In this document: positions 1 through 6,774 of the stretch, one piece after another | Layout of the letters: every line of letters begins with the position of its first letter | How positions within the stretch are numbered: the first letter of the stretch is position 1 | Assembly (NCBI GenBank): GCA_913055795.1 | Contig: CAJXLA010000016.1 | Location: 1 to 37,639, forward strand | Direction: 5' to 3' | DNA: 37,639 nt | DNA from: an uncultured Alcanivorax sp. | GTDB taxonomy: Bacteria; Pseudomonadota; Gammaproteobacteria; Pseudomonadales; Alcanivoracaceae | Translations under genes and position numbers: made by a program | The notes under the pieces: model-generated | Told to the model about the DNA's origin: nothing | Seen by the model: the letters and a program-made list of their open reading frames with translations, nothing else | The model's database searches: none

Positions 1-74
1 GTCCGTCGCAACCAAGCACACCAGCTGCACGCTTCAGGCCACGCTGAGCACGCAAAGGGTTTTTCAACAGCCTG
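1..74 (-). repeat. Dispersed repeat R1, partial copy cut by the window start
   Basis: Read on the minus strand from 74 back to 1, this matches the left end of the R1 copies at 30638 and 37502 with a few substitutions. It starts with CAGGCTGTTGAAAAACCC. The terminus is followed on the plus strand by CTAG (75-78), the same tetranucleotide that flanks the R1 copies at 30634-30637 and 37498-37501. The remainder of the copy lies outside the window. Confidence 0.85.
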
Positions 75-112
75 CTAGAATGATCAACGGGATCGGATCA
101 AGGAGAGTGGTG

Positions 113-1228
113 TTGGACAAGGCGACGCTCATCTTCGGCGTGGTGGTACTGCTGTTCGTCTTCCGGGGCTGGTTCCTGGGCTTTCCCCGGGTGGCGGTGC
201 GGTTGCTCGCGCTTGCGGCCGGCTATGAGGCGGCTATCGTCTTCGGCGCGCCGGCGGGCGCCTGGTTGGGGCAGAACACGGCCCTTGATGGTTTCGTGCC
301 CATCCTGGCGGCCATGATCGGACTGTTCATGGTGGCCGCGCTGCTCGTTGCCGTACCCGGCACCCTCTTCGTCCGCTGGCTCCGCGAAGAGGACGCCGAA
401 GAAGGACGGGCCAGCCGTGCCGGTGGTGCCACCTTCCACGGCGTTTTCGGGGCCCTGGTGGCCATACCCGTGGTCTGGCTCTCGGCCCAGGCGCACGCAA
501 CCCTGTATCCCGGACAGAGCTTCAGTGATGCGCCCATTCAGCATTTTTCTGAACGTGCCGTCTCCGAAGTGGTGACGGGGCTGGCCCGGCGTTCGGAGCC
601 GGACAATCCCGCCCATGCCCGCATGGTAGGCGAAGTGGCCGCGCGTCCGGCGGCGACCCTGCAGGATTTGCGCGCGCTGGCCGAGGGCAAGGATGTCCAG
701 AAGGCGTTGTACGATCAGCAGGTACGCTCGGCGCTGTCCCGCGGCGACGTGGACACCGTGCTGCGCCAGCCGGCCTGGCAGAAGCTTGCCCGCCATGAAC
801 GCTTCCGCCGGCTTATGATCCGAAGTGGCCTGGTGCCGGCGGACGCGGACCGCGCGGAACAGGACCGCGCCATGGCCGCCGAGTTCAGCGATCTCATGCG
901 CCGGGTGGAGGCGGTACGGGATCATCCGCGCTTCCGCGAGATCGTCGAGCAATCGGATTTCAACAAGAAGCTCTACTCCGGCAACCTGTGGGCGGTCATG
1001 AACGATCCCCGCAGCAAGGAAATTGTCAGCCTGGTGCAACAGACCCAACCGAAACCGGCACAACCGGCCAATGCCGCGCGCGCCTCCGAGCCCCAAGGAG
1101 TCGAATCAACAGAAGCGTCCGGCGGCGACACCGACGCCGCCGAGTCCCGGGAAGAATCCACCAGGATTCACAAATGGCAGGACGAGCACGGCAACTGGCA
1201 TTTCACCGACCGTCGGGGCCAGCGATAG
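113..1228 (+). CDS. CvpA-like inner-membrane protein with C-terminal DUF4124-like segment
   Basis: The first ~125 residues hold about four hydrophobic helices separated by short polar loops, the pattern of the CvpA (colicin V production) family. A long polar, probably periplasmic region of ~240 residues follows. The last 20 residues (IHKWQDEHGNWHFTDRRG) resemble the DUF4124 motif found in small secreted proteins. I place the start at TTG 113 because AAGGAG at 100-105 gives a 7-nt spacer; an ATG at 80 is in frame but lies only two bases past the flanking CTAG of R1 and has no such site. CvpA proteins are linked to envelope homeostasis and bacteriocin export, but no specific role can be given here. 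CvpA assignment is moderately sure; the tail assignment rests on motif similarity. Confidence 0.7.
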   Translation: MDKATLIFGVVVLLFVFRGWFLGFPRVAVRLLALAAGYEAAIVFGAPAGAWLGQNTALDGFVPILAAMIGLFMVAALLVAVPGTLFVRWLREEDAEEGRASRAGGATFHGVFGALVAIPVVWLSAQAHATLYPGQSFSDAPIQHFSERAVSEVVTGLARRSEPDNPAHARMVGEVAARPAATLQDLRALAEGKDVQKALYDQQVRSALSRGDVDTVLRQPAWQKLARHERFRRLMIRSGLVPADADRAEQDRAMAAEFSDLMRRVEAVRDHPRFREIVEQSDFNKKLYSGNLWAVMNDPRSKEIVSLVQQTQPKPAQPANAARASEPQGVESTEASGGDTDAAESREESTRIHKWQDEHGNWHFTDRRGQR

Positions 1229-1252
1229 GGACTCCGTTCGGGAGGTATGGGA

Positions 1253-1286
1253 ATAAACCACAGAGAACACAGAGAGCACAGAGAAA
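1253..1286. repeat. Dispersed CACAGAG repeat (R2), copy 1
   Basis: The stretch contains ACCACAGAGAACACAGAG followed by a further CACAGAG. A near-identical stretch occurs at 34917-34952. It is non-coding and lies just after the CvpA-like gene. Sequences of this type recur in intergenic regions of many environmental bacteria; its origin is not known to me. The remainder of 1229-1645 holds only this repeat and the gene fragment at 1348-1563. Confidence 0.6.
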
Positions 1287-1347
1287 ATAGCGAGAAGGAT
1301 ATGCCGGTTTTACCGTTGTAGGGAATTTGCCATAGCGAGCCCAACCC

Positions 1348-1563
1348 TTGATGCGGCAGGGTTTCCGGGGATATCCACCGAGCGGCTGGCCGTGCACAAC
1401 GGGAAACAACATAAGTCTTAATGACGCATCTATTCGGAACACAGGGGCGGGTCCATCGGACACGGCGCTGGGCGACTGGTATGTCACCCGGATCGTCATC
1501 GATCGGCAGCCACTGCTGCTGCTCATGAGCGCCGAGTCGCGTGGGTGTTTAGCGGCGCTTTAG
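1348..1563 (+). pseudogene. Possible truncated fragment of a small LGDWY-motif protein
   Basis: An open frame of 71 codons contains ALGDWYVTRIVIDRQPLLLL at about residues 40-59. I associate this motif with the middle of a family of small conserved bacterial proteins (DUF6933-like). The family continues for roughly 80 more residues after such a motif, but here the frame ends 12 residues later at TAG 1561, and I see no continuation in the other frames. The upstream codons do not look like the family N-terminus and there is no clear ribosome binding site. It reads as a degraded remnant. The family name is from memory and tentative. Confidence 0.35.
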
Positions 1564-1645
1564 TCAAAACGTTAACGCAGACGGGACAAGGTTCTCATGC
1601 CCTCTGTGGTTGAAAGCTTCGATATAGTCTTTACGGGAGTTATCC

Positions 1646-1993
1646 GTGGCATTCAGTGAACTGGAACAAAAGCGTATTGAAAAGGAAGTGGCCGCTTTCG
1701 TCGAGAGCCGCAGGCCGCCGGCGCATATTCGGGCCGAGCTGGATCTGGACTTCCGGATTTCGGGGCAGAGCATCGAGATCTTCGAGCTACGGCCGGCCCC
1801 GCGACAACCCGATGAGAAAATCGAACTGGAAATTGCCAAGGCAACTTATGTGAAGACCAAGGGTGTCTGGAAGCTCTATTGGCAGCGGGCCGATTTGAAG
1901 TGGCACGGATATGGGCCCTGCCCCGAAGTGACCACGGTGCGGGATTTTCTGGAGGTGGTGGGCCGGGATGAGTACGGTTGCTTCTTCGGGTGA
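1646..1993 (+). CDS. DUF3024 family protein
   Basis: This 115-residue protein matches the DUF3024 family over its whole length. It opens with MAFSELEQKRIEKEVAAF, continues with the RRPPAHIRAELDLDFRISGQ block and the KATYVKTKGVWKLYWQRAD block, and ends with the typical GCFFG. It is a small soluble, charged protein. The family has no assigned function but is common in Proteobacteria, often in mobile neighbourhoods. It stands alone here between a gene fragment and a convergent toxin-antitoxin operon. Family membership is secure; function unknown. Confidence 0.85.
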   Translation: MAFSELEQKRIEKEVAAFVESRRPPAHIRAELDLDFRISGQSIEIFELRPAPRQPDEKIELEIAKATYVKTKGVWKLYWQRADLKWHGYGPCPEVTTVRDFLEVVGRDEYGCFFG

Positions 1994-2042
1994 TGGCGTA
2001 AAGTGCTCCGGACGGTGCGGGACTTTTTTGTAGCAATCAGGA

Positions 2043-2297
2043 TCAGTAATGATAGCGAAGCTGGGCTATCAGGATGGCATCTTCGGTGATCCTGTAAACG
2101 ATCCGGTTCTCATCGGTAATCCGCCGCGACCAGTAACCGGATAGGCTGTGCTTCAGGGGCTCCGGTTTGCCAATGCCGTCGAAGGGTGTCCGCTGAATGT
2201 CCCTGATTAGCTGATTGATCCGGCGAAGGACCTTCTTGTCGGTCTTCTGCCAATAGAGATAATCCTCCCAGGCATGCTCGGAGAAAACCAGCTTCAT
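2043..2297 (-). CDS. yoeB: Toxin YoeB (ribosome-dependent mRNA interferase)
   Basis: YoeB binds the ribosomal A site and cleaves mRNA at the second codon position. The 84-residue length equals that of E. coli YoeB, and the catalytic residues fall at the same places: Glu46, Arg65, and the C-terminal His83-Tyr84 in RYHY. The fold signatures KLVFSEHAWEDYLYW at the start and GKPEPLKHSLSGYWSRRI in the middle are present. The start codon overlaps the end of the yefM antitoxin gene by four bases, so the two are translationally coupled. Nothing suggests inactivation. Confidence 0.95.
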   Translation of the reverse strand: MKLVFSEHAWEDYLYWQKTDKKVLRRINQLIRDIQRTPFDGIGKPEPLKHSLSGYWSRRITDENRIVYRITEDAILIAQLRYHY

Positions 2298-2545
2298 TCC
2301 GTCAGTTCCTGCTCCTCACCCCCGCCTTGTTCCAGTTCGGCGACGGATTCCAGCAGGCGGCGGGCGTTTTTGGGTGCACGGAGCAGATAGGCCGTTTCCT
2401 GAAGAGCCTCGTAGTCCTCCAGGGACATCATGACCACCGATTGTGCCTTGTTGCGGGTAATGATGATCGGAGCATGATCCTCGCAGACCTGGTCCATGGT
2501 TTTCGCCAGCTTCGTGCGGGCAGTTGTATAGGTGATGGCGTCCAT
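2294..2545 (-). CDS. yefM: Antitoxin YefM
   Basis: YefM neutralises YoeB through its flexible C-terminus and represses the operon through its N-terminal Phd/YefM fold. The 83-residue protein opens with MDAITYTTARTKLAKTMDQV and contains the PIIITRNKAQSVVMMSLEDY segment typical of the family. Its acidic C-terminus (VAELEQGGGEEQELTE) fits the toxin-binding part. It is the first gene of the operon, as expected when the antitoxin must be in excess. Two TGTACA motifs lie upstream at 2572-2589 and are the likely operator. Confidence 0.95.
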   Translation of the reverse strand: MDAITYTTARTKLAKTMDQVCEDHAPIIITRNKAQSVVMMSLEDYEALQETAYLLRAPKNARRLLESVAELEQGGGEEQELTE

Positions 2546-2571
2546 AATTGTTACCGGAATTTGTCTTTATA

Positions 2572-2589
2572 TGTACAGGATACTGTACA
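2572..2589. promoter_or_regulatory. yefM-yoeB operator (paired TGTACA sites)
   Basis: Two hexamers TGTACA at 2572-2577 and 2584-2589 are 12 bp apart centre to centre, so they face the same side of the helix. The E. coli YefM-YoeB complex is known to bind an operator with TGTACA cores at this spacing. The sites start 27 bp upstream of the yefM start codon, where a repressor would act. Confidence 0.75.
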
Positions 2590-2618
2590 GTCCGGTTCGG
2601 GGAAGTGCAAGTGATGCG

Positions 2619-3185
2619 TCAGCGCTCCCTCATGAGCGGCAAAAAGCGCTGAAGCATGCTGTAACTCAACCCCCAGATACAGTAGCCCTGGTACCGGATG
2701 CAGGGCAGGCGAATGCGGCCAAAGCGCGTTCCCCAGCGTAGCGTCGACCGATTCTCCGGCGCGGCCAGTTCCGAAACCGGTATCCAGACCAGGTTATCGA
2801 CCTCGTGATTCAGCGCCGAATCCCCGGGGCCGAACCACTGATAGACATAGGGCGTGACCACCATGGGACGCCAGCGCGTATGTTGCCGCGTAACCAGATC
2901 CGGCAACCGCGCCTCGAACCGACCCCGGGTCGCCAGATCCATACCGGTTTCTTCCAGCACCTCACGCTCCGCCGCCGCACGCGGCGTCGCATCCCCGGCC
3001 TCCATGCGTCCGCCGGGAAAGGCCATGTCCCCCGACCAGGGATCGCCCGGCCGATGGGCGCGCTGGATAAACAGCAACTCCCCTGGGTCCTTTCCGGCAC
3101 CCCGGTAAATCAGGGCTACCGAGGAGCGCACCATGGACCGCCGGAATGGAATTTCTCGAGGACGCGGAAAAGGAACAGCAACCAC
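2619..3185 (-). CDS. NUDIX hydrolase, CoA-pyrophosphatase-like
   Basis: This 188-residue protein is a NUDIX hydrolase of the group related to CoA pyrophosphatases, which cleave diphosphate bonds in nucleoside derivatives. The NUDIX box lies at about residues 56-80 and reads FPGGRMEAGD followed by AAAEREVLEETGM, with the metal-binding REVLEE core intact. FIQRAHRPGDPWSGDMAFPG before it is typical of this subgroup. The substrate cannot be told from the sequence. In-frame ATGs lie at 3185 and 3134; neither is clearly favoured. The neighbour on the other strand is the SRAP gene. Confidence 0.85.
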   Translation of the reverse strand: MVAVPFPRPREIPFRRSMVRSSVALIYRGAGKDPGELLFIQRAHRPGDPWSGDMAFPGGRMEAGDATPRAAAEREVLEETGMDLATRGRFEARLPDLVTRQHTRWRPMVVTPYVYQWFGPGDSALNHEVDNLVWIPVSELAAPENRSTLRWGTRFGRIRLPCIRYQGYCIWGLSYSMLQRFLPLMRER

Positions 3186-3315
3186 GGCGGATCAGCTCCC
3201 GGTGCTCCCGATGGGAGCTTTTCGGTGCATGGATAGCCCCGTATTCTGCATGATCCGGGGCATCGGCGCAGAGTCCGTCGATGCGCGGGGTTCGTTTGTT
3301 TCGAGGAGACGCCCC

Positions 3316-3972
3316 ATGTGTGGCCGCTACAACATCCGCCCCCACGCCGTGGCCTGGCTGGAGGGTTTCGGCATCGCCACGGATCTGCTGCGTGAGGTGG
3401 TGCCGCGCTACAACGTCGCCCCGGGTCAGGATCTCCCGGTCGTGCGCCCGGGCGAGACCGAACCGGAACTGACGGGGATGCGCTGGGGCTTCGTGCCCCA
3501 CTGGATGCGGGACCCGAATCCCCGGGCCCGGCCCATCAATGCCCGTGCCGAAACCGCCATGGACAAGCCCTTTTTCCGGGACGCCATGCAAAACAGCCAC
3601 TGCCTGATCCCGGCCACCGGCTTCTACGAATGGCAGGGCAGCAAGGGCAGCCGCAAGCAACCCTGGCACATCCATCGAAAGGACGGCGACCCGTTTTTCA
3701 TGGCCGGCCTCTGGAGCGAGTGGACCACAAGCCCGGAAGGCCCCATGAATACCTTCGCGATCCTCACCACGGATGCGAACAAACTCATGACGCCCATCCA
3801 CGAGCGCATGCCGGTTATTCTCTCCCCGGAAGAAGCCTTCGACTGGCTCGCCCGCAACCAGGGCGTATCCCTCAACCCCTGCCCGTCGAAAGAACTCGAG
3901 GCCGAACGCATCAGTACGAGGGTCAACAATCCGACGAACGATGATGAAGACGTGCTCTCGCCCATTGATTAA
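3316..3972 (+). CDS. yedK: SRAP-domain protein YedK/HMCES (abasic-site shield)
   Basis: SRAP proteins form a covalent thiazolidine link to abasic sites in single-stranded DNA and so protect them. The protein (218 aa) starts with MCGRYN, so Cys2 becomes the N-terminal nucleophile after Met removal. PINARAET (Asn75, Glu79), GFYEW (Glu105) and the IHERMP histidine (about 162) match the active-site set. I chose ATG 3316 because the nucleophilic Cys must be residue 2 and a GAGGAG-like site precedes it; longer in-frame starts upstream would bury this Cys. It is a single gene with no SOS box that I can see. Confidence 0.95.
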   Translation: MCGRYNIRPHAVAWLEGFGIATDLLREVVPRYNVAPGQDLPVVRPGETEPELTGMRWGFVPHWMRDPNPRARPINARAETAMDKPFFRDAMQNSHCLIPATGFYEWQGSKGSRKQPWHIHRKDGDPFFMAGLWSEWTTSPEGPMNTFAILTTDANKLMTPIHERMPVILSPEEAFDWLARNQGVSLNPCPSKELEAERISTRVNNPTNDDEDVLSPID

Positions 3973-4119
3973 CGGAACGACTGGATCAAGCCCGCAATTC
4001 GATCCGGGGAAGCGCAAAAGCCACGCATGTTTGCAGACCGGTGCAGTTTACGCGTCCCCGAATGGTGCGCTTTGGTGCCAGAAAAGGAACCCGGAGGCAC
4101 GCCATTGCACTCTGATTGG

Positions 4120-4479
4120 CTATTCCTCCAGCACGATGGTCATGGTCTCCTGGTCAAGATCCCAGGCGCCGGGGCTGAGTAGACCTATAGCGGGCAAAAG
4201 CAGTATGTAGCCGCCCACCAGATCAGCCGTTCCGGTTGCACTCAGGGTCGTGCCGACGCGCCGGTTGGTGTGGGCGTAATCCGGATGGGTGACGAGAATT
4301 TCCGACGGCTCGTTCCTGGGTACACTGGAAGTGATTTTCCCTTTCCCTTCGGCCTGACCATTGACGAAGATCTGCGCGTCGTCCGGTTTCGCGTTCACGG
4401 TCAAATCCTGATTCCAGGGCATCAGGAAAGAGCATCCTGACAAAAAGGCTGCCGCCGCTACCGTAATCAAGGCTCTCAT
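4120..4479 (-). CDS. PEGA-domain lipoprotein
   Basis: The 119-residue product has a lipoprotein signal with lipobox FLSGC (Cys16), so it should be anchored in the envelope. The mature part begins with DLTVNAKPDDAQIFVNGQAE, a PEGA-type beta repeat, followed by the ILVTHPDYAH segment. A hydrophobic stretch, GGYILLLPAIGLLSPGAW, lies near the C-terminus. PEGA domains occur in surface-associated proteins and are often linked to cell wall or S-layer contact. The molecular role is unknown. It lies alone next to the tRNA-Phe repeat array. Confidence 0.7.
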   Translation of the reverse strand: MRALITVAAAAFLSGCSFLMPWNQDLTVNAKPDDAQIFVNGQAEGKGKITSSVPRNEPSEILVTHPDYAHTNRRVGTTLSATGTADLVGGYILLLPAIGLLSPGAWDLDQETMTIVLEE

Positions 4480-4548
4480 CGTGAATCACTCCCTTGCCGT
4501 TATTTCCGTAAATCCTTGCGTAGACAACCCTTTTTGTAAACCTGGTGT

Positions 4549-4566
4549 GGCCCCGTCCACGGGGCC
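4549..4566 (-). terminator. GC-rich hairpin at the far end of the tRNA-Phe trailer array
   Basis: GGCCCCG TCCA CGGGGCC forms a perfect 7-bp stem. It lies where minus-strand transcription from tRNA-Phe through the repeat array would leave the array. On the minus strand it is followed after about ten bases by a weak T/A-rich stretch, so it is not a classical terminator. Confidence 0.3.
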
Positions 4567-4569
4567 CGG

Positions 4570-4740
4570 CTTGGGTGCGGCATTTCCATGGAACGACCGC
4601 CCAGGGGTAACTCCGTGTACCGAAGGTCAGGTACCCCCGGAAATACCCCCATGGGGTCGATGCGGGCGGGTGTATCAGTAACCACTTGGTTTTCTGTTCG
4701 GGGCACACCAAGTACGGCAGTCAAAACGCAGGGAATGTCC
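4570..4740 (-). repeat. tRNA-Phe trailer array, unit 4 (heavily decayed)
   Basis: This stretch keeps faint matches to the array at the expected period. CTTGGGTGCGG at 4570-4580 recalls the tRNA-Phe 3' end. ACGGCAGTCAAAACGC at 4714-4729 matches ACGGGAGTCAAAACTT of unit 1 within 1 bp of the predicted place. The hairpins of the better units are not preserved. It may be the oldest unit. Confidence 0.4.
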
Positions 4741-4914
4741 CTGGCGCCTGGAAGCGGACCAATTGGCGGAAAAGTGACTTGAAAATCGCTCGAAAAATGA
4801 CTCCAGGGGCGAGAGCCATAAAAGGCGCTCATCAATCCAACCAGATTCGATCCCCGTGTGAACGCGCCGGAGAGGCTTTTTGAAGGACGGGACTTATCGA
4901 GGAACATCTAAGGT
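4741..4914 (-). repeat. tRNA-Phe trailer array, unit 3 (degraded)
   Basis: The unit begins with CTGGCGCCTGGAAGCGGA, a 14 of 18 match to the complement of the tRNA-Phe 3' end, placed 174 bp from the start of unit 2. It keeps GAGAGCC...GGCGCTC as a hairpin with one mismatch, the CATCAATCCAACCAGATTCGAT block, and GAAGGACGGGA near its end. The first hairpin seen in units 1 and 2 (GCAATCTAC/GTAGATTGC) is lost. Confidence 0.7.
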
Positions 4915-5087
4915 CTGGTGCGCGGAGGCGGAGCAATCTACAGGAGGTAGATTGCAGATAGCGCGAAGCGCTACCCGCAGGGCGAGCGCCATGGGAGGCG
5001 CTCGTCAATCTAACCGGGTTCGATTCCCGTCACGGACGCGCCTGAGTGGCGTATCGAAGGACGGGAGCCAAAGGATAGTAATGGTGC
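4915..5087 (-). repeat. tRNA-Phe trailer array, unit 2
   Basis: This is a 173-bp direct repeat of unit 1, closely similar throughout. It begins with CTGGTGCGCGGAGGCGGA, the complement of the tRNA-Phe 3' end with small changes. It contains three hairpins in the same order as unit 1: GCAATCTAC/GTAGATTGC, AGCGC/GCGCT and GAGCGCC/GGCGCTC. The last hairpin differs from unit 1 by two compensated base pairs. GGGTTCGATTCCCGTC, which resembles a T-arm on the plus strand, follows. Confidence 0.9.
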
Positions 5088-5260
5088 TTGGTGCCCGGAG
5101 GCGGAGCAATCTACAGGAGGTAGATTGCAGATAGCGCGAAGCGCTACCCGCAGGGCGGACGCCAAGGATGGCGTCCGTCAATCTAACCAAGGTTCGATTC
5201 CCGTCGCGGACGCACCTGAGAGGTTTATCGAAGGACGGGAGTCAAAACTTAGGAAGGTGC
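5088..5260 (-). repeat. tRNA-Phe trailer array, unit 1 (adjacent to the tRNA)
   Basis: The unit starts directly at the 3' end of tRNA-Phe in the minus-strand sense and ends with a second copy of the tRNA 3' end. TTGGTGCCCGGAGGCGGA at 5088-5105 equals 5261-5278 inside the tRNA gene. Internal hairpins are GCAATCTAC/GTAGATTGC with loop AGGAG, AGCGC/GCGCT, and GGACGCCA/TGGCGTCC. No convincing reading frame is present. The unit would be transcribed as the trailer of tRNA-Phe. Confidence 0.9.
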
Positions 5261-5261
5261 T

Positions 5262-5337
5262 TGGTGCCCGGAGGCGGAATCGAACCACCGACACGAGGAT
5301 TTTCAATCCACTGCTCTACCGACTGAGCTATCCGGGC
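5262..5337 (-). tRNA. tRNA-Phe (GAA anticodon)
   Basis: On the minus strand the 76-nt gene starts GCCCGGATAGCTCAGTCGG and ends TCCGGGCACCA. The acceptor stem GCCCGGA/TCCGGGC is perfect, the D-arm has AGCTCAGTCGGTAGAGC, and the anticodon loop has GAA between GGATT and AATCC. The T-arm contains GGTTCGATTCC. The 3' CCA is encoded. The gene lies downstream of yggX on the same strand, a position I recall from Pseudomonas as well. Its 3' part is duplicated downstream in the repeat array. Confidence 0.97.
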
Positions 5338-5350
5338 GGGTGAGGCGCGT

Positions 5351-5379
5351 ATTAAACCGGCTGGCCGGCCCCGCGTCAA
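5351..5379 (-). promoter_or_regulatory. Sigma-70 promoter of tRNA-Phe
   Basis: On the minus strand TTGACG (5379-5374) and TTTAAT (5356-5351) are separated by 17 bp. A GC-rich discriminator (CGCGCC) follows, as is usual for stringently controlled tRNA promoters. The tRNA starts 14 bp after the -10 box. Confidence 0.75.
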
Positions 5380-5415
5380 GGATGACGACGGGCGCAGGCC
5401 TTGCACGCCGGGGGC

Positions 5416-5691
5416 TCAGTCCTGTTCGGGCGGTACATAGCCTTCGGCCTGGTCGTGGGCCTCATTTTGCAGGAATAGATCGCGCTGCTGATCGAGATAT
5501 TGCTTGTGTTCCGGGTCCAGGGAGTTGAGTTGCTTTTCATTGATCAGCCGTGTCTGGTGCGCCAGCCAGTCCTGCCAAGCTTGTTTCGAGACATGCTCAA
5601 AGATGTCCTGGCCCTTGGGGCCGGGGAAGGGTGGCTGTTCCAGCCCCTCCATTTCCTGCTGGTATTTGCGGCAGAAAACCGTGCGCGTCAT
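5416..5691 (-). CDS. yggX: Fe(2+)-trafficking protein YggX
   Basis: YggX is a small protein (91 aa here, about 90 in the family) that protects iron-sulfur enzymes and limits oxidative damage. The family opening [17 protein letters not shown] with the conserved Cys7 is present, followed by [20 protein letters not shown] and [18 protein letters not shown]. It follows mutY by ten bases on the same strand. The mutY-yggX pair is conserved in gammaproteobacteria and links iron-sulfur maintenance to the Fe-S glycosylase MutY. Confidence 0.97.
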   Translation of the reverse strand: MTRTVFCRKYQQEMEGLEQPPFPGPKGQDIFEHVSKQAWQDWLAHQTRLINEKQLNSLDPEHKQYLDQQRDLFLQNEAHDQAEGYVPPEQD

Positions 5692-5700
5692 GGAGCCTCC

Positions 5701-6774
5701 TCAGAATAGCTCGTTTTGCGGGTCCGGATCGCCGAGGCGGTCCAGCAATTTCTTTACAGGGGCGGCCAGCCCGCGCTCGCCGGGTTCGTCCGGCGCCACC
5801 CAGGCATGGCCATTTTCCGCCACGGCCCCGGCCCCGGCCGCGTCGCGGACCCGCACCTTAAGGGGTGTGATATCCAGATGATAGTGGCTGAAGCTGTGAC
5901 GGAAAGGGCGGAGCCGGCCGCGCTCGCGTTCGCGCAGGCCCAGCCGTTGCAGGAAAGCGGGCAGTTCCTCCGCGTCCTGAAGTTCGGGGAAGCTCCAGAG
6001 TCCGCCCCAGAGGCCGGCGGGCGGGCGTTGTTCCAGCAGCACCCGATCCTCGTCGTCGGTAAGCAGAACCATGGTGGTCTGGTGCACGGGCAGTTGTTTT
6101 TTGGGTTTGGGGTACGGATAGGCCTCGGGGTTGCCTTCCGCTCGGGCGGCGCAATGGCGCGCCAGCGGGCAGCGATCGCAGTCCGGTGAGGTTTGGGTGC
6201 ACAGGGTGGCGCCCAGATCCATCATGGCCTGGCTGTAGTCGCCCACCCGTTTGCTGGGGGTGTAGTGCTCCGCGAGCTCCCACAGGCGTCGGGAGACGGC
6301 GGTTTCGCCCGGCCAGCCGGGCACGGCGTGGTAGCGGGCCAGAACGCGTTTCACATTGCCGTCCAGAATGGGCGCACGAATGCCCATGGCGATGCTGGCA
6401 ATGGCGCCGGCGGTGGAGCGGCCGATGCCCGGTAGTTTCTGCAGTTCGTCCACGTTCCGGGGAAACTCGCCGCCGTACTCGTTGACGACCTGAATGGCTG
6501 CCCGATGCAGGTTGCGCGCCCGGGCGTAGTAGCCCAGCCCGGTCCACAGATGGAGCACCTGATCCTGGTCCGCACGGGCCAGGGCCCGGACATCCGGGAA
6601 GGCGGCCATGAAGCGTTCGAAATAGGGAATCACGGTGGCCACCCGGGTCTGCTGCAGCATGATTTCCGAGATCCAGACCCGGTAGGGCGTGATCCGCTGC
6701 TGCCAGGGCAGATCATCCCGGCCGTGGCGGTCGAACCAGCGCAGCACCTTCTGGCGGAAGTCGGTGGCCCGCAT
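5701..6774 (-). CDS. mutY: A/G-specific adenine glycosylase MutY
   Basis: MutY removes adenine mispaired with 8-oxoguanine. The 357-residue protein has the catalytic Glu37 in WISEIMLQQTRV, the helix-hairpin-helix LPGIGRSTAGAI (about 114-125), Asp138 in ILDGNVKRV, and the 4Fe-4S ligands Cys192, Cys199, Cys202 and Cys208, all at the E. coli numbering. The C-terminal NUDIX-like domain that reads 8-oxoG begins near residue 230. The start codon shares one base with the asmA stop (TAATG), so translation is probably coupled. The protein looks fully functional. Confidence 0.98.
   Translation of the reverse strand: MRATDFRQKVLRWFDRHGRDDLPWQQRITPYRVWISEIMLQQTRVATVIPYFERFMAAFPDVRALARADQDQVLHLWTGLGYYARARNLHRAAIQVVNEYGGEFPRNVDELQKLPGIGRSTAGAIASIAMGIRAPILDGNVKRVLARYHAVPGWPGETAVSRRLWELAEHYTPSKRVGDYSQAMMDLGATLCTQTSPDCDRCPLARHCAARAEGNPEAYPYPKPKKQLPVHQTTMVLLTDDEDRVLLEQRPPAGLWGGLWSFPELQDAEELPAFLQRLGLRERERGRLRPFRHSFSHYHLDITPLKVRVRDAAGAGAVAENGHAWVAPDEPGERGLAAPVKKLLDRLGDPDPQNELF

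Noticed and set aside
3204-3222. Hairpin GCTCCC GAT GGGAGC with TTTT as a terminator
   Set aside because: No plus-strand gene ends before it, and it lies in the leader between the divergent NUDIX and SRAP genes, so a terminator role is not supported.
5140-5220. A second tRNA on the plus strand (T-arm-like GGTTCGATTCCCGTC)
   Set aside because: No complete cloverleaf can be built: D-arm and anticodon arm are missing, and unit 2 lacks the matching acceptor stem.
4915-5260. CRISPR array or integron attC array
   Set aside because: Units are 173 bp of near-identical sequence with no short repeat plus unique spacer pattern, and there are no cas or integrase genes nearby.
5262-5337. Prophage or genomic island integrated at tRNA-Phe
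   Set aside because: No integrase or phage gene is present next to the tRNA; only short repeat units and a lipoprotein gene lie downstream.
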